Below are positions 1-5,047 of a stretch of 5,047 bases of DNA, in pieces (positions within the stretch are counted from its first letter, which is position 1; each line of letters begins with the position of its first letter). A model generated the notes under the pieces. The model saw only the letters and a program-made list of their open reading frames with translations. It was not told where the DNA came from and did no database searches. The translations under genes were made by a program, and so were the position numbers. The stretch comes from Desulfuromonadaceae bacterium (lineage in GTDB: Bacteria; Desulfobacterota; Desulfuromonadia; Desulfuromonadales; Geopsychrobacteraceae), in the NCBI GenBank assembly GCA_030639985.1, contig DAOWKG010000204.1:1-5047 (forward strand), given 5' to 3'.

Positions 1-777
1 AAAGAGAATAATGAACGAAAAGCGGCGGACCGGGTGCGGGAAGTGCTGGCTGCCCTGCCGCAAGTGTTGGATATTACCCCCGACAAGGTTCATCTGAAGG
101 TGCGGGAGCAGCAAAAGGGGAATCAGCAATACGATAAGCGAGCACAGCGCGGCATTCTTAAGGAAGTGCGAGAAGGTAATTGTCGCTTTTTGGTTAATTT
201 GACCGATTACCTTGATACTGGACTGTTTCTCGACCACCGCCCCACTCGGCAACTGGTACAGAAACTTGCTGCTGGAGCCCGTTTTTTGAACCTGTTCGGT
301 TATACCGGCACAGCGACGGTTCATGCTCTTATGGGTGGAGCTGAGGCGACCACTACGGTTGATATGTCCCGGACTTATTTGGAGTGGGCGAAAAAAAACA
401 TCGCCTTGAACCATTTTGATCCCGCAGAGGAAGAGTTGATTCAGGCCGATTGTCTTAACTGGATCGATACCGCTACTGCAGAATATGATTTGATATTTCT
501 CGATCCACCATCTTTTTCCAATTCAAAATCGATGACCGACACCTTTGATGTGCAACGGGATCACGTTGATTTGATCCGCAACACTTTGCGGCTGCTGGCA
601 CCGGGTGGGACTTTGATCTTTTCCAACAACTTCCGCAAGTTCAAGATTGACAGTGAGGCATTGAGCGATCTCAATATTACCGATATCAGTGGCAAGACCT
701 TGCCCCGTGATTATGCCAGGAATCCCCGGATTCACAATTGCTGGCAGATTAGTCGGGGTGATGATGTTTCAGCTTGA
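1..777 (+). CDS. rlmL: 23S rRNA methyltransferase RlmKL, C-terminal part (5' end outside the window)
   Basis: The reading frame is open from base 1, so the true start lies upstream; the GTG at 34 is an internal valine, not a start. The 258 residues seen match the C-terminal, RlmK-type domain of the roughly 700-residue bifunctional enzyme. In the E. coli enzyme this half makes m7G2069 and the missing N-terminal half (THUMP plus methyltransferase) makes m2G2445 in 23S rRNA, using S-adenosylmethionine. Visible motifs are VNLTDYLDTGLFLDHR (about 193-240), the SAM-binding loop FLNLFGYTG (283-309), the acidic motif TVDMSRTYLEWA (355-390), the catalytic-loop motif DPPSFSNS (502-525), DVQRDH, FSNNFRKFK, and the conserved tail ARNPRIHNCW. 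These align closely with the E. coli protein as I remember it, with no frameshift. RlmI-like methyltransferases share this fold, but the tail and the DPPSFSNSK region favour RlmKL. The frame ends in TGA inside the start of the HIT gene. Confidence 0.93.
   Translation, partial: KENNERKAADRVREVLAALPQVLDITPDKVHLKVREQQKGNQQYDKRAQRGILKEVREGNCRFLVNLTDYLDTGLFLDHRPTRQLVQKLAAGARFLNLFGYTGTATVHALMGGAEATTTVDMSRTYLEWAKKNIALNHFDPAEEELIQADCLNWIDTATAEYDLIFLDPPSFSNSKSMTDTFDVQRDHVDLIRNTLRLLAPGGTLIFSNNFRKFKIDSEALSDLNITDISGKTLPRDYARNPRIHNCWQISRGDDVSA
755..760 (+). promoter_or_regulatory. Weak ribosome binding site for the HIT gene, inside rlmL
   Basis: A G-rich GGGGTG lies immediately before two consecutive ATG codons (761 and 764). 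The run of four G residues is 2 bases from the first ATG and 5 bases from the second, so spacing slightly favours 764. The site is inside the rlmL coding region, so the HIT gene may depend on ribosomes already translating rlmL. The match to a Shine-Dalgarno sequence is only partial. Confidence 0.35.
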
Positions 778-1171
778 TCAACGCTTGCAGGATGATTGTA
801 TTTTTATTGGGAACTTTGAGTTGTCACAATTATTGTTGATGAATGATTCAACCTATCCCTGGTTTATTTTGGTGCCGCAGCGAGTACAGATTGAGGAAAT
901 CTACCAACTTTCAGAGACTGATCAGCAGCAATTGTGGCGTGAATCGACGACGTTGGCACGCTGGATGGCGCAGGAGTTCAGGTTTGATAAGCTGAATATC
1001 GGTGCCTTAGGTAATGTCGTCAGGCAATTACATCTGCATCATGTTGGTCGTTGCACTACCGATCCTACTTGGCCCGCACCAGTCTGGGGGCAGCACCCAC
1101 CCAAACCTTATGCTGCCACCGAGATCAAAACGATCATGTGTCAGGCTGATGCAGGCTTGCTTTTCAGTTGA
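764..1171 (+). CDS. HIT (histidine triad) family protein
   Basis: This is a 135-residue protein, typical for a small single-domain HIT protein, a family of nucleotide-binding hydrolases and transferases acting on nucleoside phosphoramidates or dinucleotides. Substrate is not predictable here. The N-terminal part LLLMNDSTYPWFILVPQR (about residues 23-40) is the usual HIT beta-strand region. The triad segment is QLHLHHV (88-94): the first triad position is Gln rather than His, then His90, the expected catalytic position, then His92; His93 follows. The downstream RCTTDPTWPAPVWG (96-109) is characteristic of a bacterial subgroup with QLHxH motifs, which to my recollection also carries Gln first. 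I chose the second of two adjacent ATGs because homologues usually begin MFxL and its spacing from the G-rich site is better; 761 would add one Met. Upstream in-frame codons back to 689 lie inside rlmL and look like non-homologous extension. It overlaps rlmL by 14 bases, so the two are probably co-expressed. Confidence 0.88.
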   Translation: MFQLDQRLQDDCIFIGNFELSQLLLMNDSTYPWFILVPQRVQIEEIYQLSETDQQQLWRESTTLARWMAQEFRFDKLNIGALGNVVRQLHLHHVGRCTTDPTWPAPVWGQHPPKPYAATEIKTIMCQADAGLLFS

Positions 1172-1178
1172 AAGCAGG
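1156..1178 (+). terminator. Possible weak terminator-like hairpin at the end of the HIT gene
   Basis: CTTGCTTTT can pair with GAAAGCAGG to give a 9-pair stem (two are G-U) around a 5-base CAGTT loop. The stem spans the HIT stop codon at 1169-1171. The following bases, TTAGTTATTAAGG, are T-rich but contain no continuous T run, so this is at best an inefficient intrinsic terminator. Its position, just before a likely new promoter for proS, is what makes it worth listing. Confidence 0.25.
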
Positions 1179-1203
1179 TTAGTTATTAAGGCTTAAAAAA
1201 TAT

Positions 1204-1233
1204 CTGACAATAGTGAACTTTACCCTTTAATTT
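1204..1233 (+). promoter_or_regulatory. Possible sigma-70 type promoter for proS
   Basis: The gap between the HIT gene and proS is 91 bases and clearly richer in A and T than the genes around it. Within it CTGACA (1204-1209) matches five of six bases of the -35 consensus, and 18 bases later TAATTT (1228-1233) keeps the first, second and last bases of the -10 consensus. Transcription would begin near 1240, leaving a leader of about 20 bases. That is too short for a riboswitch or T-box, and none is visible in the rest of the gap. The -10 element is poor, so this is a candidate only. Confidence 0.3.
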
Positions 1234-1250
1234 CTCTGCTTAAATAAAAC

Positions 1251-1256
1251 AGGAAA
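1251..1256 (+). promoter_or_regulatory. Ribosome binding site of proS
   Basis: AGGAAA lies before the ATG at 1263; counted from AGGA the spacing is 8 bases, near the optimum. It supports ATG 1263 as the start, and the encoded MRxSQYLLxTLKETPADAEV matches the normal beginning of bacterial prolyl-tRNA synthetases. Confidence 0.75.
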
Positions 1257-1262
1257 TATTTT

Positions 1263-2993
1263 ATGCGTTACTCTCAATATCTATTGCCGACCTTAAAAGA
1301 GACCCCCGCAGATGCTGAAGTTATCAGCCATCAACTAATGATGCGAGCGGGGATGATTCGCAAGGTTGCTGCCGGAATCTATAGTTATCTCCCCTTTGGT
1401 CTCCGTTCATTGCGGAAGATGGAACAGATTATTCGTGAAGAGATGGATCGAGCCGGGGCAATTGAGTGTTTGATGCCAATGGCTAATCCGGCTGAGCTAT
1501 GGCAGGAGTCGGGGCGCTGGGAGAAGTACGGTAAGGAATTGTTGCGGTTTAAGGATCGTAAGGGTGCCGATTTTTGTATGGGGCCAACCCACGAAGAGGT
1601 GATTACCGATATCGTCCGTAATACCGTAAGTTCTTATAAGCAACTGCCACTTAACCTCTATCAGATTCAAACCAAATTTCGTGACGAAATCCGCCCAAGA
1701 TTCGGGTTAATGCGGGGGCGTGAATTTATCATGAAGGATGCTTACTCGTTTGACATTGATGACAGTGGTGCCGACACCTCTTACGCTAAAATGTATCAGG
1801 CTTACCGCAATATCTTTAATCGCTGCGGTCTTAAATTCCGTTCCGTTGAAGCCGATAGTGGCACTATCGGCGGGAACTTTTCTCACGAGTTTATGGTGCT
1901 GGCAGAATCGGGTGAAGATGCGATCGTTTCGTGTGATAGTTGCGAGTATGCTGCCAACGTCGAAAAGGCCGAATTGCTTTATGGTGAGTTGGAAACTCCC
2001 GCGGCGACCATGGAATTGCAATCGGTCGACACTCCAGGACAAAAATCGATTGCAGAGGTGGCAACCTTCCTTGAATTATCACCACACCAATTGCTGAAAA
2101 CTTTGATAGTGCAAACTGCAGACGACGAAGTTGTCGCCGTGTTGTTGCGCGGTGATCGGGAATTAAACCCGATCAAGCTAGCCAATTTACTCGATACCGA
2201 TGCGGTGCATATGGCCGAAGATAAGGTGGTGAAAGAGGTAACCGGAGCCCCGACCGGTTTTGCCGGACCGATTGGTTTGAAAATCAAGGTGATTGCCGAT
2301 ACCGAAATTAAAGGGATGGCCGATTTTGTAGTTGGTGGCAACGGGGTCGATTTACATTTTACCGGGGTCAATCAGGGCCGTGATTTTACTGTTAGCCAAT
2401 TTGCAGATGTACGGCAGGCAGAAGCTGGTGATCCATGCCCTCGTTGCACTAGTGGTAAATTTGAAAGTTGGCGTGGCATTGAGGTTGGGCATATCTTTAA
2501 ACTGGGAACCAAATATTCAGAAGCGATGAATGCTACCGTACTTGATGCGCAGGGAAAATCGCAACCGCTGGTTATGGGTTGTTACGGTATTGGTGCTGGT
2601 CGTACAGTGGCCGCAGCGATTGAGCAAAATCACGACGAAAATGGGCTGATCCTGCCGATGCCACTGGCACCATTTCAGGTGTTGGTGACAATGGTTAATC
2701 CTAAAGATGATCAGGTGCGCGAAGCGGCGGAAAAACTGTATCGGCAACTGCTTGATCTTGGCCTTGAGGTGCTCCTTGATGATCGTGATGAACGTCCGGG
2801 AATCAAGTTTAAGGATGGTGATTTGATTGGGATTCCGTTGCGGGTTACCGTTGGAGCCAGGAGTTTAAAAGAAGGCAATGTCGAGCTGAAGGAAAGAAGG
2901 AGTGGTGAAGTGTCACTGGTTCCGGTTGCTGATGTCGTCGACCAACTGCAACAATTGGTTGCCGATGCTTTAGCGTTTACAGTGGAAAGTTGA
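1263..2993 (+). CDS. proS: Prolyl-tRNA synthetase, bacterial type with editing domain
   Basis: This cytoplasmic class II enzyme charges tRNA-Pro with proline using ATP. The 576 residues match the usual bacterial length (E. coli about 572) with no break. Domains in order: N-terminal catalytic part (1 to about 223), with GPTHEE (107-112, Thr109 and Glu111 for proline binding), motif 2 around FRDE (139-142) and REFIMKDAYSFD (153-164); the YbaK-like INS editing domain (about 228-390), which removes mischarged alanine in homologues; the rest of the catalytic core with motif 3, GCYGIGAGR (439-447); and the C-terminal anticodon-binding domain (about 468-570). Editing looks functional: Lys279 is at the E. 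coli Lys279 position, and the GxxxP loop GFAGP (332-336) and His365 are present. Cysteine pairs CDSC (224-227) and CPRC (392-395) flank the insertion. The start is fixed by the ribosome binding site and N-terminal conservation. proS probably opens the unit that continues through pyrF and rlmB. Confidence 0.98.
   Translation: MRYSQYLLPTLKETPADAEVISHQLMMRAGMIRKVAAGIYSYLPFGLRSLRKMEQIIREEMDRAGAIECLMPMANPAELWQESGRWEKYGKELLRFKDRKGADFCMGPTHEEVITDIVRNTVSSYKQLPLNLYQIQTKFRDEIRPRFGLMRGREFIMKDAYSFDIDDSGADTSYAKMYQAYRNIFNRCGLKFRSVEADSGTIGGNFSHEFMVLAESGEDAIVSCDSCEYAANVEKAELLYGELETPAATMELQSVDTPGQKSIAEVATFLELSPHQLLKTLIVQTADDEVVAVLLRGDRELNPIKLANLLDTDAVHMAEDKVVKEVTGAPTGFAGPIGLKIKVIADTEIKGMADFVVGGNGVDLHFTGVNQGRDFTVSQFADVRQAEAGDPCPRCTSGKFESWRGIEVGHIFKLGTKYSEAMNATVLDAQGKSQPLVMGCYGIGAGRTVAAAIEQNHDENGLILPMPLAPFQVLVTMVNPKDDQVREAAEKLYRQLLDLGLEVLLDDRDERPGIKFKDGDLIGIPLRVTVGARSLKEGNVELKERRSGEVSLVPVADVVDQLQQLVADALAFTVES
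1851..1871 (+). repeat. Perfect inverted repeat, 10-base arms, inside proS
   Basis: The left arm GCCGATAGTG (1851-1860) and the right arm CACTATCGGC (1862-1871) are exact reverse complements separated by one base. In RNA it could form a 9-pair stem closed by a 3-base GGC loop. It encodes ADSGTIG (residues 197-203), a conserved stretch in prolyl-tRNA synthetases (ADTGSIGG in E. coli), so protein constraint explains part of the sequence but not the matching synonymous bases. No function is claimed. Confidence 0.6.
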
Positions 2994-3009
2994 TCCAAAG
3001 CAAACTATT

Positions 3010-4236
3010 ATGACCAAACTTGAGATCAACAAGAATGGCTCCTTACAGTTGCCAGCGGAAATCTACCAACCATTGGGAGAGCAACCCCTTGAGGTGATTT
3101 CTGCTTCCTCTGGGCACTTGCTATTGGGGCGGCCTGGGGCAAAAGGGTCAGTACACATTTCCGGTGTGCTCGAAGAGGGGGCAATCTCCGACCTTCTTTC
3201 TTACTTTAATCTGTTTCGCAAAACCGGTATTTTGACGATTGAATTGTCTGGTGGGCTGAAATCTCTCTGTTTTCATCAGGGTGAAATCGTCTTTGCTACC
3301 AGCACTTTTGCTAGTGAAGATCTGGGTGAAGTCCTGCTTTTGCTGCGGAAAATAGAAGCGGACAAATTGCTCCAATTGCGAGCGTTGGTGAATGAAACTA
3401 CCTCGTTGGGCAAGTTATTGGTCGAGCATGGCGCCATTCCGCCAAAGGATCTCTGGCTGGCTACCCGCAATCAGGTCGAACATATAATCTACACCCTTTT
3501 TTCCGTAGCTGACGCTAGTTTTTATTTTCAATCTATGGCGATTGAGCAGGAGCAAATCCTGCGGCTGTCAATGAGTACGCAGAATATCATTATGGAAGGT
3601 CTGCGGCGCCTTGATGAAGAAGCGTTCTTCATGCGTAAAATTATCTCTCTCGATTATTTCCCGGTAGAAACGGGAATGGAACTGACCGACTTATCTCAAT
3701 CCGAAGCACGGATGATGCAAGAGGCACAAGCTGGTCAGCAGACCGCCCTTAATTTGTTTCGCCAGCTGGGGTTGCGGGAGTTTGACGGTATCAGCACGTT
3801 ATATGGGTTGATTGAGAGACGCCTGATCCGGATGGAAGATAGTCCTACAATTGCGATTGAAGGGATCATCGGCCAGGTTTTGGGCGCCTATAATAGCTTG
3901 TTCAAGCTGATTTTTGCGCGCATGTCCGAGGTGCGTCCACAGTTTTCGCAGGAGATCGCACAATCGTTACGCAGCCTGCCAGCACCGTACTCATTTGCTT
4001 TGCGGGATGTTGAGTTGCAGGCAGACGGCAGCTTGGACGGTAATCGGATTGTCGCCAATCTGGAAGGTTTGGTGGATGGGGATAGCAATAAACTGCTTTC
4101 TGATTCCCTCTGTGAAGTTGCTTTTATCCAAATGACAGCGCTCCGGCGTGATCTTGAACCTGAACCGGCGAAACTGCTGATCTCCCGAGTTCAGGAAGTT
4201 ACGACTAAAATTCGTGATATGATAGAGGGAAAATAA
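3010..4236 (+). CDS. DUF4388 (PATAN) domain protein with AbrB-like N-terminus
   Basis: The 408-residue protein is not a named gene to me. Residues 3-40 (LEINKNGSLQLPAEI, then LG and a strand-rich end) follow the SpoVT/AbrB swapped-hairpin pattern, a short DNA-binding or dimerisation fold. Residues about 48-115 match the DUF4388/PATAN domain: GVLEEGAISDLLSYFNLFRKTG, then LTIEL, CFHQGEIVFA and a following helix. SLGKLLVEHGAIPPKDL (132-148) continues this region. Residues about 225-275 look helical, perhaps winged-helix, ending in LYGLIERRLI. The last 125 residues are mostly predicted helix without a motif I recognise. There is no signal peptide, membrane segment or catalytic signature, so it is probably a cytoplasmic regulatory or scaffold protein; PATAN proteins are linked to two-component, gliding and GTPase-related signalling. 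ATG 3010 is 16 bases after proS and the only reasonable start, since the frame has a stop at 2971. Its ribosome site is poor (AAAG at 2997-3000), suggesting lower expression or readthrough from proS. It directly abuts pyrF. Confidence 0.85.
   Translation: MTKLEINKNGSLQLPAEIYQPLGEQPLEVISASSGHLLLGRPGAKGSVHISGVLEEGAISDLLSYFNLFRKTGILTIELSGGLKSLCFHQGEIVFATSTFASEDLGEVLLLLRKIEADKLLQLRALVNETTSLGKLLVEHGAIPPKDLWLATRNQVEHIIYTLFSVADASFYFQSMAIEQEQILRLSMSTQNIIMEGLRRLDEEAFFMRKIISLDYFPVETGMELTDLSQSEARMMQEAQAGQQTALNLFRQLGLREFDGISTLYGLIERRLIRMEDSPTIAIEGIIGQVLGAYNSLFKLIFARMSEVRPQFSQEIAQSLRSLPAPYSFALRDVELQADGSLDGNRIVANLEGLVDGDSNKLLSDSLCEVAFIQMTALRRDLEPEPAKLLISRVQEVTTKIRDMIEGK
4225..4230 (+). promoter_or_regulatory. 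Ribosome binding site of pyrF, inside the upstream gene
   Basis: GAGGGA sits 6 bases before the pyrF ATG at 4237 and within the last codons of the DUF4388 gene, whose TAA (4234-4236) touches that ATG. The arrangement supports ATG 4237 and suggests translational coupling. Confidence 0.75.
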
Positions 4237-4968
4237 ATGAAACCAGAAGCTAAAGATCGATTGATTTTTGCATTAGATGTCGATGAATTCTCTGCCGCTG
4301 AAAACTGGGTTGAGCAACTACATGAAAATGTTGGCTTGTTTAAGGTCGGGAAACAACTTTTCACCCGTTGTGGCCCCGAAGTGGTGAAAATGGTACAGGA
4401 TCGTGGCGGCGAGGTGTTCCTTGATCTTAAATATCACGATATTCCCAATACCGTTGCCAAGGCAGCAGTTGAAGCATGTAAACTGGGGGTTAAGATGTTT
4501 AATGTTCACGCCCTCGGTGGCGCCGAGATGATGCGCACCACGGTAGCTGAAGTCGATGCTTATTGTGCTGCTACCGGTATCAACCGGCCCATTATGTTGG
4601 CGGTAACGATTCTCACTTCCTCTACGGCAGAGACCTTGACCGAGATTGGGATTGACCGAAGTGTTGAGGAGATGGTGCCACGGCTGGCAAAATTAGCACA
4701 AGATGCCGGGTTTGACGGTGTTGTTGCTTCGCCCAAAGAGTTGCAGTTGATTCGCGCTGTTTGCGGCGACGATTTCGCCATTGTTACCCCAGGAGTACGT
4801 CCAAGTTTTGCCGCTATGGATGATCAGAAACGGGTGACCACTCCGACCGATGCGATTACCGCCGGGGCAACGGCACTGGTGATCGGTCGGCCAATTTCGG
4901 CAGCCAAAGACCCCCTTGCGGCTGCCGGTAAAATTTTGGCCGAAATTAAGGCAGCAATGGTAGTTTGA
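4237..4968 (+). CDS. pyrF: Orotidine 5'-phosphate decarboxylase
   Basis: PyrF converts orotidine 5'-phosphate to UMP with release of CO2, the last step of de novo pyrimidine synthesis, in the cytoplasm. The 243-residue length is normal for the bacterial group I enzyme, a TIM barrel. The active-site tetrad is complete: Lys36 in GLFKVGKQLF, and Asp63, Lys65 and Asp68 in DLKYHDIPNT (63-72). Asp14 in FALDVD binds substrate. All five fall exactly 8 residues before the E. coli positions (Asp22, Lys44, Asp71, Lys73, Asp76), so the N-terminus is simply shorter. The C-terminal phosphate-binding elements TPGVRPS (184-190) and VIGRPI (215-220, Arg218) are also present. The start is fixed by the GAGGGA site and the conserved DRLIFALDVD. 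No attenuator or uracil-responsive leader can fit, because the gene begins at the previous stop codon; any control must come from upstream in the operon. Its TGA shares a base with the rlmB ATG. Confidence 0.98.
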   Translation: MKPEAKDRLIFALDVDEFSAAENWVEQLHENVGLFKVGKQLFTRCGPEVVKMVQDRGGEVFLDLKYHDIPNTVAKAAVEACKLGVKMFNVHALGGAEMMRTTVAEVDAYCAATGINRPIMLAVTILTSSTAETLTEIGIDRSVEEMVPRLAKLAQDAGFDGVVASPKELQLIRAVCGDDFAIVTPGVRPSFAAMDDQKRVTTPTDAITAGATALVIGRPISAAKDPLAAAGKILAEIKAAMVV

Positions 4969-5047
4969 TGGCCGATTATCTTTACGGGATTAACCCGATC
5001 AACGAAGCTTTGCAGGGCGACGGGCGCAAGCCACTGGAACTGTTGGT
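4968..5047 (+). CDS. rlmB: TrmH-family rRNA 2'-O-methyltransferase, probably RlmB (3' end outside the window)
   Basis: Only the first 26 codons are present. They read MADYLYGINPINEALQGDGR and then KPLELL, the typical start of the substrate-binding domain (L30e-like fold) of the SpoU/TrmH family. The YGINPxxEAL motif is characteristic of RlmB, which methylates the ribose of G2251 in 23S rRNA in E. coli. The SAM-binding knot domain lies outside the window, so a related TrmH-family paralogue cannot be excluded. The ATG overlaps the pyrF TGA by one base (TGATG), and no good ribosome binding site lies upstream: the nearest AAGG (4948-4951) is 16 bases away. Translation probably depends on reinitiation after pyrF. 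Confidence 0.88.
   Translation, partial: MADYLYGINPINEALQGDGRKPLELL

Noticed and set aside
11..70. ATG at base 11 as a gene start near the left edge
   Set aside because: Its frame soon reaches a stop and gives no family match; the RlmKL frame is open from base 1 and carries conserved sequence across this stretch.
689..763. A longer HIT protein starting upstream at 689
   Set aside because: The extra residues are the rlmL coding region read in another frame, and the family normally starts at MFxL, matching the ATG at 764.
1186..1196. TTAAG-G-CTTAA palindrome followed by an A run in the gap before proS
   Set aside because: With a one-base centre and A/T-rich arms it cannot form a stable hairpin, and there is no T run after it on the + strand.
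2240..2259. Inverted repeat AACCGG / CCGGTT in proS
   Set aside because: Six-base arms with an 8-base spacer are expected by chance in this length, and the segment is constrained by the GxxxP-loop coding region.
1979..2371. A 130-codon open frame on the minus strand inside proS
   Set aside because: It is rich in Ser, Thr and Pro with no recognisable motif, as expected for an antisense shadow of the well-conserved proS editing domain.
3428..3437. Ten-base palindrome ATGGCGCCAT in the DUF4388 gene
   Set aside because: A single 10-base palindrome is expected by chance several times in 5 kb; no partner site or spacing pattern is seen.
4921..4955. GCTGCC / GGCAGC arms with an inner AATTT / AAATT pair near the end of pyrF, considered as a terminator
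   Set aside because: It lies within coding sequence, has no T run after it, and rlmB begins 13 bases later, so termination here would make no sense.
1..5047. Mobile elements, CRISPR repeats, tRNA genes, riboswitches or phage genes
   Set aside because: Reading both strands showed no repeated spacer pattern, no transposase or integrase motifs, no tRNA-like cloverleaf and only one 91-base gap; nearly every base is in a conserved gene.

Overview
The window reads as an ordinary chromosomal stretch of a Gram-negative bacterium, most likely a deltaproteobacterium (Desulfobacterota) of the Desulfuromonadales type. Three things suggest this: the order proS, DUF4388-family gene, pyrF, rlmB; a PATAN/DUF4388 protein, a family expanded in deltaproteobacteria; and the form of prolyl-tRNA synthetase (editing insertion plus CxxC pairs). 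This placement comes from family knowledge and gene order, not from a database search. Base composition looks moderate and even, with no island, phage, IS or CRISPR signal.

Layout: all genes lie on the + strand. (1) Bases 1-777 are the 3' end of rlmL (RlmKL), the bifunctional 23S rRNA methyltransferase; only its C-terminal RlmK-type domain is present. (2) 764-1171 is a short HIT-family protein overlapping the end of rlmL by 14 bases. (3) 1172-1262 is a 91-base AT-rich intergenic gap, the only real gap in the window. It holds a possible promoter and a good ribosome binding site; a weak hairpin lies just before it across the HIT stop codon. (4) 1263-2993 is proS. (5) 3010-4236 is a 408-residue protein with an apparent AbrB-like beginning and a DUF4388 domain. 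(6) 4237-4968 is pyrF. (7) 4968-5047 is the start of rlmB, cut by the window edge.

The genes probably form two transcription units: rlmL-HIT, and proS-DUF4388 gene-pyrF-rlmB. In the second unit the junctions are 16 bases, 0 bases and a 1-base overlap, which suggests co-transcription and, at the last two, translational coupling. The theme is translation and nucleotide supply: rRNA methylation (RlmKL, RlmB), tRNA charging (ProS) and UMP synthesis (PyrF). The DUF4388 protein is the only member without an obvious housekeeping job.

I found no convincing new biological system. The points most worth a second look are the DUF4388 protein inside a housekeeping operon, a perfect 10-base-arm inverted repeat inside proS, and the paired CxxC motifs on either side of the ProS editing domain.
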